64,000 nt of DNA, from positions 464,364 to 528,363 of the forward strand of contig KK106984.1 in assembly GCA_000611775.1 (NCBI GenBank), written 5' to 3'. A model generated the notes under the pieces. That model was not told where the DNA came from and did not search any database. It worked only from the letters and a program-made list of their open reading frames with translations. The position numbers and the translations under genes were made by a program. Each line of letters opens with the position of its first letter. Position 1 is the stretch's first letter. This DNA is from Umbilicaria muhlenbergii. Its lineage: Eukaryota; Ascomycota; Lecanoromycetes; Umbilicariales; Umbilicariaceae. Of this stretch, positions 23,862-34,482 are shown piece by piece.

Positions 23862-24049
23862 TAAAGTGACAGTCCTCAGCTAGGGGTCTCCTCAAATACA
23901 CAACAACTAGAACGGACTTTTGAAGACCAGTTAATGCAGAGATGGTAGAAGCCATGAATCCCTGGAATATTCACTTCAAGGACTTAGACATATCGCTTTC
24001 ACCGTCGTATTCTTGAGACGGCCCCCGGCTGGAGGCTGCCACTTGTTTC
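23862..24049. mobile_element. MITE-like element, best-preserved copy
   Basis: The left terminus AAAGTGACAGTCCTCAGCTA then GGGGTC, and the right terminus GCCCCCGGCTGGAGGCTGCC then ACTTG, are imperfect inverted repeats of about 26 bp. About 188 bp in total with no coding capacity. Internal 'ccagttaatgcagagatggt' is shared with 23.63 kb and, inverted, with 14.24 kb. The superfamily is not certain; the size and long termini suggest a MITE of a cut-and-paste DNA transposon. Confidence 0.6.
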
Positions 24050-26507
24050 TTTCCACATGCCCGCGGGTTCAATATTGCTCATCCCCGGATGAGAGGTTTC
24101 CGACAATGTGGATGTTTCAGCTTGCGCGACGACCCCACCGCAGTCACAGTCGTACACTCGGCTACCTTATTTCGGCGACGTAAAGATACCTTAGGCAGCA
24201 GCGGTGCATTCAATTGGAAACATGACGCTGATACTCTGCAATGTACACTCAGCTGATTGTCAGCTTCCCCAATTGCTGCTTAAGGATGCTGGGTTGGCCG
24301 GCGAAACAGGCGCGGAAGTAAAGGTATCCGGCCAAACTTGGGCCGTAGGGCCAGCACATTGGTTGTACGGTGCATGGATGGTGTGACAATCTCGGCAGCA
24401 AAATCCATCTGCATGTGGACCGCAGTCATGAGCGACGACTGGAGGTAATCTTACCACGGGTCCTACCGCGACATTCCACATGGCAAGGACGAACTTGTGT
24501 ATGTCATCATGTCAGATTGGCACAGTGTTGGTGCTGCACTGCCACGTATGCCGAAAGTACACTGGGCTCCGCCCGCCACAGCAGCCAGCCACAGCTGACG
24601 TTGGATAAAGTACCTTAGCCTTCAACGCCTCATTTGTAGCCTTGCAGGGAAAGCGCGAAGACTATTTTGGATATGTCCCCGTCACACCAAGGTTTCGACA
24701 AGAAGCTGCATACTGGATGACGAATACTGTTCTCACTTGAGGGGTGTGCCGAAGAATCGGCAGGCCGGGACGAACTAGCAATTCAATTAAGGCAGGGTAG
24801 GCGCCAGCACTCAGAAACGGGGCATCGACAATTTGACAGCTTGCATAATGCGTGCACTTACCTAGGTGCGATTACTCAACCAACATTTCTCTCCCCCGCC
24901 TCGGTCCCGAGCCAACAATGTGTCCGAACGGATGGGCCAGACTTACAAATCCAACATCAGTGTTACTAGCCTCGTCCCTGAGGCTCTAAGGACAAAATCT
25001 CCCTCCTACCATCTCACCTATCTACAATTACACGGTCAGGCCCCCCGCGCTAAGCAAGGGTAAACGCTCGGGCGAAAGTCATCTGAAGTACTACGGAGCA
25101 CCAATAGGTTTGATGCTTGGCAAATTGGAAGTGCCCTTCGTGTGTAACCTGCTCGTCCGGAGTTATGAAGAGCATCGACGATCATCAGGAATATCGGGTT
25201 TATTATCAGCAGCTTCTAGATACACGTTCAGTGCAGGGCATGTTGACCAAGCTGTCAGGTGGGCGCGGGACACGTCTACACCTATCACGCGTTCTACCGG
25301 GTTCCCCTAACATTTTCCGATACGCCAGACAATTTTGCTGTTCGCATGCCTCCGAAAAGCCCTCGACGATAAGGCGTCCATTTGCTGTTCGCATGTCTCC
25401 CGGAGAGCCCTCAACGATATCCGTAAGGCGTCCAACATTCGCTACCAAAATACTGACCCAATCAGGCCCCTACCAGTTGCGGATTCTACACCTCTCGCCT
25501 GCTACCCACGCCGAACACAGATACGCTTTCTGCCTTACAAGAACACATCACAGCTGAAGCGGTCACATCGCCCTGCACCGAACAACCGCATGCGCGATCC
25601 CGGAAAGGAAGGGAGAACAACACGTGCCGAGGAGAAGATTGACGATCCCAGCATCATCCATCTCCACCGCATCAGCATCGAATGAGAGGCCCCAAAAGTG
25701 CGCATAGCTCCGTACACTGGTAAGATTACCTACGCTTGGCAGAAAGGAAGCACATCCCAACCATCAGCTTACTTCTTCGTACGGAGGTACGAAGTTGTTC
25801 CTGTGTAACGGTGCATGCACCTTCCCTCATACCCCTCCCCCTCCTACCCACACCCAAATCCAGCACCACCCCCAGCACCCACCCCTGTCGCATCTCCCTG
25901 AACAAGCACGCCGTCCAAGCCCCGGTCCGAAATTGTACCTTTCAGCTTGCCAACCCTTCGCCAAAACCCCGGCACACCGGGGTAAGCGAACGCCGTTTAT
26001 CCCTGCGAAAAAAGCCACTTCGCATAATTCGTGAAGACAGCTTAAATAAGGATTTGTGCGTCGCGAATCTCTGCAGGGAGCCGTCGACGAGTCAGACGTC
26101 TGGCACTGGCCCTGGACCCTGGTATGGGAGGAGGGAGGCTGTTGGCTACCCGAGGACGGCGGGGAGGTGGATGTGGAAAGGGTGGGTGCGTCGTGGTGCG
26201 ACCGTGGGCTTGGTGATGAAGGGATGGATCGGGGGTCTCTGCAGAGGAGGCTCTGGAGGGGGGTGTTTATATAATTGCTGCCGTGATGGAGCGAATGACA
26301 GTTTTTTTGAGTTGGTGAAATATCGTACTGCGGACGGCTCTGGCTATCGTCACCACCATCATCATCATCGTTATCATCAGAAGGGGCATTATTCATATCG
26401 TCCCGTGGAGAGCCCTCGCACTCAACCGCACTCCTAGGACTCTTGACTGATCCTACACCTCGTACCGTCCGATCCGCCATCAGTCAAATAGACAGGTCTC
26501 ATTCAAC
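24050..26507. other. Gene-poor stretch with a 47-bp duplication and codon-like microsatellites
   Basis: A direct duplication lies at 25334-25380 and 25381-25434 ('tttgctgttcgcatg...aggcgtcca', about 85% alike, the second copy 6-7 bp longer). Around 26340-26385 a CAT/ATC-rich microsatellite produces an acidic-looking minus-strand frame. No gene is supported. Confidence 0.4.
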
Positions 26508-26931
26508 ATGACGTTAGCACTACCTATCTCATTCCACTGTCTACTGTTTGTTCTAGCCGTCGGACCCGTCTCTCCTAACCCCTTCAAAGTATCCCCTCCA
26601 CCCACAACAATCAACCAAACCGAAACAACAATTCCCCGGCGCATCAAACCCCACCGCCGCCTGCCCAACACCCTCCTTCCATCCAAATCTACCGTCGCGA
26701 ATTCGATCAATACCGCGCCTTCCTCTGCGCCCCCCCCGACGAAGCAGGCATGCAAAGAAGACACCGGGAAGTGTTCCAAGCTATCGCGGCGGTCGACTCA
26801 ATCGACAACGATAAGGGTAAGTGGGGCTGGGTAGCTGGTGGGGCTTGCCGTTATGGCGTCTGTGGCGTTGTGGCTGTGTGGCTGAGTCGAGCGGGCTGAC
26901 GAACCGTTTAGCGAAACCCTCGAGGCTGTGA
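26508..26931 (+). CDS. Copy B of the small PTS1-ending family (SRL)
   Basis: The ATG at 26508 gives a hydrophobic leader MTLALPISFHCLLFVLAVGP. The conserved core AQHPPSIQIYRREFDQYRAFLCAPP...EVFQAIAAVDSIDNDKG (26663-26816) is open in a frame shifted by two. A possible 44-nt intron (GTTTGT at about 26549, CCTAAC, AAAG) would restore the frame; otherwise there is a frameshift. After the core the donor GTAAGT occurs in phase 1. The 95-nt intron ends GTTTAG, and the last exon (26912-26931) codes A-K-P-S-R-L-stop, a valid peroxisomal targeting tripeptide. Same architecture as copies A, C and D. The N-terminal structure is unresolved. Confidence 0.45.
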
Positions 26932-29106
26932 GGCGGGGAAGAGCGGCATCTTTCGTCCTCCGTGTGGACTGCTGCATCCATGGCCGGGCGGGAGCTTAGG
27001 TTAGACGGCTAGGCGAACTGGCGGTCTGGCGTTTCGGGAGGCTTTTTCGGGAGTCTTGGGAAGGGCATACTTTTGTACATGAGGGTGTTTCGTGAGCGAT
27101 CGGCTGGGTCGGTTGCCAACTCTACTTACTGCGCCTTCTGCGGGCCGGGATATGGGACCATCTGGCGCTCCTCGGCTTTACAAAAGTCGGTCGACGCAGC
27201 ACAGTTTGCTCGGTAGTGATCGTGAGATAGCAGGCCTATCAGCGAAACAGTCCAAAGCCCTCTCGCTCCTCTGGGCTCTTCTATCCAACAGTATGATCGC
27301 TTCGCTTGCAGCCTGTCTTCCCTGCACATATTTATTGAATCCTTGAAACAATGATGCCTCCGCCTATAGCACCGTTATTGGCCTGGCGTCTAATTAGGCG
27401 GACTTTCGATATTACCGCTCGGACCTTCGTGCGTGAGGACTCAGAGGTGCCCCCATGCGAGGGGTAATTATGATATAAAGTATACGTTTTAGCGTTGGGA
27501 CGCTTTGGCGGTGTCGGGGTTGCTCGCAAATCATCAGGGAGATTTCGCTAGCTGTACATCAACATCAAGACAGCACATCAAAGACTGCTGCTCGCACTAG
27601 CACTTCAGCAGGATTCGCGTACACGGCTTCGCGTACACCTCTCAATGCTGGGTTCTGCTACTGGACTGTTCGCATAGGCTTCTCTAACACTTACCTTCAT
27701 TGGTATCTTGTCGCCTTAGGACTAGCGAGGCACCCCCCTTGGTACTCGCAGCTAGAGCTTGATGCCCAATGACACCGAAGGCTGAGCTCCAATAGACGGT
27801 GAGCGGTAAGGTGTCCTACCCTTGACAGTTGGCCAATTCGACTCCAGCGTGTGGGCACGCGTGTTGGCACTCGTGTTGGCACTCGAGCGAGTACGCGCAG
27901 ATAGGTCTGGCTGGGCCTGTGAGCCGGAGCTACCCAGGAAAAATGCACGGGAACCTCCACCCCGGAACCCATTGCGCGTAGCATTTGCTTCGTAAAAGCC
28001 TCCATCGCTCGACATCCCGCCTTTAATGGCGCCACTGAAGCGCGTACTGGAAAGCAAACAGCCAAAGAGCCATGCTCACTGTAATCGGGCGATCGCAAGC
28101 TACGTGTTCGCGCGAGCCACAGCAGTGAGGGGTGGCGAGATGTCATGTTGATGAGGTCGCGGGGTTCGGAGATTTTCATGCGGCGACACAGCAGTCGCAT
28201 AGGCGAGAATGTGATGCGCTCCAATGAAGTACCATAATCGATAAATCCCTAGTCGGAAACGTCATCTAATTTTGACAGACCATCAAGATCGAGAGGCTGC
28301 ACCAAGGTTTGCGGCTTGCGCACGGAGGGACGGGTCCCCACAGGACTATGGTATGCGGCCCTGGTGGCTGAACCTAAGGTACTATCATGCTTTTTAGGCT
28401 TGTTGCTTCAGTCGAAGGTGACCGTAGCAGCGCATCCAGGGCCAGTGAGACCAGTGTCACCAGTCGAATATGGAGATTCGCATCAGAGTTCGGCGAAGAT
28501 GTCGAGGGCCCCCACGACAATGCGCTAGAGGAATGACCGAGGACTGGACAGCGGCGCAGCGGGTCAGGCGCGAACTTGTATGCCTTGGACTAGATCATGT
28601 ATCTTGCCGGTACAGTTGCAGCCAATATGGTTCCATGCACCTTTGACAGCATCGACACAGCCGCCCAAGCCAAACGGATGACAAATCCCCGCTGTCAGTC
28701 TCAAAAGGGAGATTTATGCGACCGCGTATGTACAAGCTCTGTCCGAACTCCGAAGAATCAGGTGTGTGCCGTGTACAGCGTATGCTGTACCGTACGGTTA
28801 TATCCGTTCCTAGCTGTGGAGGACTGGGATATCCTCATATCCTCATTGGCTCCATCGGATAGAACGGTCCACCTTTCTAGGACTATTGGCAGAGCCAGTA
28901 CCCTGGAATGTCTCGGCTGCTGACAGCAAGCTTGCGGAAAGTCGAGTGACGTGGACGAAATAGGCGAGTCCTGGCTAGGGCTTGAGGCCTTTCAGAATGC
29001 TGCATCTTCGGATGTAGACTTTATATAGACGTCTCTGTGATGCAGCTGTCTCTTACTCTGGCTAGCGGACTCAAACCCTTCGTGACTGGCAGTTCATAAA
29101 CACAAT
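26932..29106. other. Gene-poor stretch
   Basis: A 12-bp tandem repeat (gtgttggcactc and variants) lies at about 27845-27895 and gives Val-Pro-Thr-Arg repeats in a minus-strand frame. No supported gene. Confidence 0.4.
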
Positions 29107-29571
29107 ATGAGCCCGGCAGTATTGTGTCCCTTTATTGGTACAACCATCCACAGGCAAAGCGTGTGGTCGAGTACTCGCATGGACGGCGAATACAAGAAGA
29201 AAAGTCCCATGCGCGATGGGGTAGTCTGGACCCTCTCCCCTTTCCTCATCGTCATAAGGCTAGCCCGGGCTAATTTGATTTTCTGCGGTGAGATCGAAAC
29301 AAAGATACCCTACCGCTCGTGTACCAATAGCGATGCACCACCCTTTTCTCCCGCAGTCCAGATCTACCTGCAGGAAGTCGAGGAACATACAGATTTTCTA
29401 TGCCGCGAGCATCAGAGAGCAACGATAGAACACGTACTGCGACGGCTTATGTTGCTATGTGGAGTCGAGACTGGGATCATATGAGTGGTGCCGAAGTTCA
29501 AAGCAGAGGTATGAGTTGGCAAGCATGGAAACGAATGATGCTGACATATTCTAGGCAGCTCAAAGCTGTGA
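29107..29571 (+). pseudogene. Copy C of the small PTS1-ending family (SKL), frameshifted
   Basis: The frame from 29107 (or the internal ATG at 29209) includes a hydrophobic segment WTLSPFLIVIRLARANLIF and then SPAVQIYLQEVEEHTDFLC, matching the family core. The rest of the core, YVAMWSRDWDHMSGAEVQSRG, continues in another frame, so one frameshift lies near 29400-29430. The donor GTATGA follows in phase 1. The 46-nt intron has CTGAC and ends TTCTAG. The last exon (29555-29571) codes G-S-S-K-L-stop, a canonical PTS1. The match to copy A over AMWSRDWDHMSG versus AWSEDWNRMSG is the best between copies. Confidence 0.42.
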
Positions 29572-31898
29572 AACGGCACATGGGTCTTGGAAGAAACCGA
29601 ATTTGCTGTCGTGGAGTAAGACTGTTCACGAGTGGTTTTCGGGTTAGGGAATGGGAAGGATGAGATGGATCGTTGCCTCGCTTGGGTCAATAGTTTGCCA
29701 AGTCCTCCTTATCGATAGTGGCACGGGTGGATCTTCTGCTCGTAGCTCGTGCCCAAAAATTCCTGAAACGCGGTCGAACCGTGGAACGTGGAAGGAGCCA
29801 GGCTGCTCAGATCGAAGTTTCCCTGTTCAGCTTTTCGGGCTTTGTGATAAATTTTTGAATACGAGGCTGAAGAAGTTAGTTGCAGTCTCCTGAGTTTCAG
29901 AATCAGCTCTTCGCATCTCCAGTGCTCCGGAGTGACCGTCTCTTGGTGGTCATTACACACCTCCTTCGTATCCCCAATCTGAAACTGGCCTAAAGCAGGA
30001 GGGAAGACTAAAGTGCCCACTGGAAGGCGAGATGCCGTAGCGCCCGGAATCTAGGCCTCGCTACCTTATGTTGCTTGGGATGATTTGGCTCCGCCAATCT
30101 GACGCTCTCCCAGCGGCCGGCTTCCTAGCGACCCCCCACTTTAGCGAGCAGGATGGCATGGGCTCTGGCGTCATTTCTTCGTTCATGCATCTACGCGACT
30201 GGACGGTCGTCGTAATCGCTGGGTTACTTGGTCGCAGGGCAAACGTCGGTTGATGCTCGCGGGCGCTTCTGATCTGATCTAAAATCCATAGCAATAGAAC
30301 GCGCAGCAAAAGGATCAGTCAGGTGGTCCTAGTGCGCTCTGGGAGCCTCAAACCGCGTGCTGGGAAACACTAAATGGCTAGCCATTGCGCACTTCTTCCC
30401 TCCTACTTCGTTACTGATTACTTCAACAGGTAATATCGACAGCGATCTGGCTTGGAAGAGCAATCACTTAGTTCCAATCTGAGAGTCACAACACTTGCCA
30501 ACACGCAGTTGTGTGCGCAGTGCTGTTGCCTTCTTTAAATGCCTCGAAACCATTCACATTCTGCTCGTACTAAGTAGAATTCTCGTACCTGTTCTGCCAA
30601 GGGTGGATGCACCCGATAGGATCAGCATAAAGGATTGGTATGTTTGTCGACGAGGCAGCTTGCGAGGCATCCCTGTTTTCGCAAAGATGACGGGGATTTG
30701 AAAGATCAAGCGTACCTTAATCATGCGATCTCGTGTTATTTTTGCCAGCATACCCGGCGGTGATCCACCAATACCCCGTACTGTGGGCCCCACACCAAAC
30801 GAAGTATCGTAGGCTAGAATGACACAAGACAACGGGGTAGACGACGCTGGACGGGAAGCAGAAGCTTCGATCCGAAAATGAAACAGAGGAAAGTTCGAGG
30901 CCGGGGGCTCGTGCGAGTAATCCCTGTGGGAGTTGCGACAAGGTACCCCACGAGATGTATGAATAAGGTACCTTAGTAGTCTGGCTCCCGTGCTTTCGGC
31001 ATGATGCCTGAGCGCAATGCGCCAAAAGAATGGGGGTCCACGGCCAACGGAGTACTCGAAGTCAAAGCGAGACTTCCGTCATAAGCATTGAAGATCTGCC
31101 ATGCAGCAGGCTGCTTGTTGTTTGCGAATGGGAAAGCCAAGTGGGGGTGGCCGAAAGTAAGACGCTTCGACAATCGGTACGGAGGAAACTCTGTTCGTCG
31201 GGAATGCCGAACACCAGATACAAGGGGCGTGGATGGCTGGCACGAACGACGACGTGCAGAGCGAGAGCTGCCGCAGTGCAAAGTAAGGTAAGGTAGGTTC
31301 ATGTACAAAGAAAGGGCTTGGGGCAGAGGCGAAGTGCGAAGGGCGCACCACACCCTGGTCCTGGCGCACCTGCCCCTTCGCCCTACAAAAGGCCAGGGAT
31401 GTCATGGAGCATTGGCATCTGTCAACGGCCTGCCGTGCATCATTTGCCAATCGTTGGCTGGCTGGGTGGTGGTGGGCCTAAGGGATCGTTGTGAGCCGGC
31501 AGAGCGCCGCTGGTAAAGTTCTTACTCGGTCAGGGCCAGAGGAAAACGCGGGCACAACACAAGTGGAGACTGGAGCTGGAGGGGATGATAAGATACATTT
31601 GCCTTGTTTGACACTGGGCTTGGAAAGCACGCATCTTAGCTATAGAGTCAAGGCTGCCCTCCTTTTCGCAGACTAAATGCGCCCATCTCACACCGAGCCA
31701 GAGCCAAATGTCAACGGTAACTACGCTTGGCACCTCTTTCACTCCTTGGCAGCCGCATCCGCATCCGCGTCCGCGTCACTTCCCACCGCTCTCCTCCCAT
31801 ACCTTAGTCCCCTCTCATTATTGAGACTTGCCCGGAGTCATCTTGATCGCTTTCGAATCACTCAGAACTAACCCTACACCTAAGACAACCCGTCCACC
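29572..31898. other. Gene-poor stretch
   Basis: No supported gene. The last 150 bp are pyrimidine-rich (with a short gcatcc/gcgtcc repeat near 31750-31775), compatible with a promoter for copy D. Confidence 0.4.
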
Positions 31899-32312
31899 AT
31901 GAGGTATGTGCTACTTGAGAGTCGCTCTTGGTGTTTCAATCGCTGTTGCTTTCGTCGCTTATACTCGATACGCCATGCAGTACATCCAACGACCGCACCC
32001 ACAACCCGACCTCTTCGCCAACCGGTCGGGATGTTCGAACGGCCGATCCTCAAATTCCCCGATCGGTTCAACACCCTCCAGGCATCCAGGAACATATCAA
32101 AGAAGAACATCGATATAAAGCCTCTTTGGCACGACAACTCGAAGGGTATCCGGATAGACGCGAAGGAAGAGCACACTGGGTCGACGAGTGGGACAAGATG
32201 TTCGAGGGTTTGGGGAGCGATGGATGTGATGGTTCAGGTAAGTCACAGACATAGTCCTCCCATGCGGTATACCGAAGCTGATCTTGTCTTCATAGAGACG
32301 TCGAAGCTTTAA
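31899..32312 (+). CDS. Copy D of the small PTS1-ending family (SKL)
   Basis: The ATG at 31906 begins MCYLRVALGVSIAVAFVAYT, a good signal-anchor helix; an ATG at 31899 also exists in another frame. The family core QHPPGIQEHIKEEHRYKASL...EGRAHWVDEWDKMFEGLG (about 32060-32237) is open, but one frame off the leader; I could not find a convincing intron to join them. The donor GTAAGT is in phase 1 after DGSG. A 58-nt intron ends TTCATAG, and the last exon (32296-32312) codes E-T-S-K-L-stop. The 138-codon frame from 31899 read straight through the intron happens to end at the same SKL stop. Least decayed copy of the four. Divergent neighbour: none close; the FAD oxidoreductase ends convergently at 32547. 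Confidence 0.48.
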   Translation: MRYVLLESRSWCFNRCCFRRLYSIRHAVHPTTAPTTRPLRQPVGMFERPILKFPDRFNTLQASRNISKKNIDIKPLWHDNSKGIRIDAKEEHTGSTSGTRCSRVWGAMDVMVQVSHRHSPPMRYTEADLVFIETSKL

Positions 32313-32546
32313 AGCATACCGATAATGGCTTGCTTCGGAGCACACTGGTGCGACACATTGCAAGAAAAGCGTCGACGGCGAATACGGATTGGGAATGAGC
32401 GAAGGTGTTCTCCCAAAGGCGAAAAGAGTTATCGGATCGGTGTATATTTGGATGATAGATACCCTAATGCTGGATATTGGAGCGGTAACCAATGAGAGCT
32501 GAGTTTAGTCCTCAAAAACTTGCGGTCCTTGGATGTCTCATGCATA

Positions 32547-33929
32547 TCAACTCCCGAGCTTATGTTTGTATCTTTCCACTGTCATGCGGAAGGCCTTCGG
32601 GAACCACTGGTACAACTCTTCCTCATCGCCACCAGCCATCATAGTCGCCAGAGCCTTTGCCGACGAGAAGCACAACACCATGCCATGACCCTGAAAGGAT
32701 GCCGCAATAGACAATCCATCCATGTCGGGTATCTGGCCAATAAGAGGAAAACCGTCCGCCGAGTATCCCATGATCCCAGACCACTCCTTCCGTATTCTGC
32801 CATCCTGGTGATCCTGGCCCCAATTTCGATCAAAGTACTTTTTCGTACTGTCGCGAAGATAGCTGATGATGACAGGATCCGTTGTCGTATCGTCCGTGGT
32901 CCCAAACTCATACAAGCCTCCTTCAGCCGCTTTCGTCAATCCACCACCGATGATGACATCGCCAGCAAACTTCGAGCCTGGCCGTCGAGAGATCATGTAC
33001 TCATACCCGCCATCATATATGAACGAGTACGTGTACTTCAGTCCTTCGATGGGCATACCGTTCCCAGGCATGTGGGTCGTTACATGACCCCGCAGAGGTA
33101 CGATGACCCCTTGCAATGCCGGATACAAATACGCTGTATAGCCATTCGTCGCTAGAACCACCTTTTGCGCCTCGATACTCCCTCGTGGTGTCTCGACAAG
33201 CCATTTCCGCCGGCACCCGCCACTCTCGCCGCGTCGCGCAATCGATATGGCTGGCGTCTGGGTCTGCAGATTCAACTCTTTATCAACCAGCAACCCCAGA
33301 AGGCCAATCACGAATTTGTATGCGCTTAAGCTCCCCGCCTCGTACGTCAAGGCTCCGACCGCTCCCGGAGTTAAGAATTTCTTCTCGGCCTCCTGCCCAC
33401 TCAACCACTCATACCTCGACGCCGGGTCATGCTCACCCAATATCCTTTTCATCTCCGCCACAGCGTTCTTCGCTTTTTCCCATTCCGCTTCATCATACAC
33501 CACATCTACAGTCTCTCCTTCCCAGCTGTCGCACTCTATTTTATGTTCCCTTGCGAACGCATGCACAGCTTTCATAGAGCTGTATTCGAACCGCGCAATC
33601 TTCGCCGCCTCGGCCTCACCTAGCGAAGCTACGTTGCCGAGGAAAGAGCGGTAGGACGCGCATTTTGTGTGACCTCCATTACGGCCTGTGGCGCCGCTAC
33701 AGGCGGTACGCGCTTCGAGCATCACGATCGATGGCGGAGATGGCTGCTCGAGAAGACTGTAGGCGACAACGGTACCGGTGATGCCAGAGCCGATGACCAC
33801 GATGTCTGTGGAGGATGGAAGATCGTTCGTCGAGCGATGATTAGCAAGAGGAGATGGCGGATCTTGCCAGTACGACATGGTGGGATTCGGCCGTGGAATC
33901 CCCGGTGGTATGGTAGCGCGTTTTTCCAT
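32547..33929 (-). CDS. FAD-dependent oxidoreductase (DAO family)
   Basis: Single exon of 460 residues. I start at 33929 because that ATG sits in a CCACCATGG context; the frame is open 19 codons further upstream. The dinucleotide-binding motif VVIGSGITGTVVAYSLLE lies near residues 44-61. It is followed by LEARTACSGATGRNGGH, the usual second FAD-contact motif of the D-amino-acid-oxidase/GlpD superfamily. The C-terminal part has GIMGYSADGFPLIGQIPD and AASFQGHGMVLCFSSAKALA, the FAD-binding tail of the gamma-glutamylputrescine-oxidase-like (PuuB/ordL) subgroup. Oxidises an amine or amino acid and makes hydrogen peroxide; exact substrate unknown. The C-terminus (YKHKLGS) is not a peroxisomal signal. 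Confidence 0.88.
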   Translation of the reverse strand: MEKRATIPPGIPRPNPTMSYWQDPPSPLANHRSTNDLPSSTDIVVIGSGITGTVVAYSLLEQPSPPSIVMLEARTACSGATGRNGGHTKCASYRSFLGNVASLGEAEAAKIARFEYSSMKAVHAFAREHKIECDSWEGETVDVVYDEAEWEKAKNAVAEMKRILGEHDPASRYEWLSGQEAEKKFLTPGAVGALTYEAGSLSAYKFVIGLLGLLVDKELNLQTQTPAISIARRGESGGCRRKWLVETPRGSIEAQKVVLATNGYTAYLYPALQGVIVPLRGHVTTHMPGNGMPIEGLKYTYSFIYDGGYEYMISRRPGSKFAGDVIIGGGLTKAAEGGLYEFGTTDDTTTDPVIISYLRDSTKKYFDRNWGQDHQDGRIRKEWSGIMGYSADGFPLIGQIPDMDGLSIAASFQGHGMVLCFSSAKALATMMAGGDEEELYQWFPKAFRMTVERYKHKLGS

Positions 33930-34482
33930 GGTGGCTGGTGGTCCTCGGTGACAGAGTATATTGTCAGATCGTAATTGACCGCCCAAAAAGGGCGGGAATG
34001 CGTTTTATCTACATCTTTAGGTGGAGAGGGGAAAGAAGCGTCGTCCCGTCTGGGGCTGGAGTTTTGTACGAGGCTGAGGTTTGACGCTTGTCTTCATCTA
34101 GCTAGTCGCAAGTCTGTTGCATCGAATTACGTACGGAGAAGTCTCTTCCATCAAGATAATGTAAATGTGCGCCCTTGTCCTGCATTGACATCTCTGCATA
34201 AGAGAATTACAGCTGGGCATGGTCATGCAGATGACCCTGCTACCTTCAACACCTCGTTCGAAACTGAAGCGGTTCCACCCGCAGAAAGACGTTCGGGAAC
34301 ATTCACCAATGCCGAGGACGGGTATTGAGAGCAAATGGCTTTGATAAGTAGCTAAAGACCGAAGCTACCTTTCCCACTACTCTACTGCGTTCCCCTCCTA
34401 TTGCTTGTCTTGCTACCGTCTCCGAGACGTTCCGTTGCGAGCTTAGACCACACTGTCGGCTATTTGGGTCTGTTGATGAGTT
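33930..34482. other. Intergenic
   Basis: Promoter side of the FAD oxidoreductase and 3' flank of the next minus-strand gene. Nothing recognised. Confidence 0.4.

Noticed and set aside
25100-25260. Possible fifth copy of the PTS1 family (DDHQEYRVYYQQLLD)
   Set aside because: Weak resemblance only and no following SKL-type exon.
25827-26480. 217-codon minus frame with Asp-rich start
   Set aside because: Driven by CAT/ATC microsatellite and GGGTGGG-type runs; the plus strand is equally open, so no coding signal.
27697-28224. 175-codon minus frame
   Set aside because: Contains a 12-bp tandem repeat (Val-Pro-Thr-Arg) and no recognisable motif.
31899-32312. 138-codon frame from 31899 that reads through the intron and also ends in SKL
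   Set aside because: It lacks the family core, which lies in another frame; the shared stop is a coincidence of phase.
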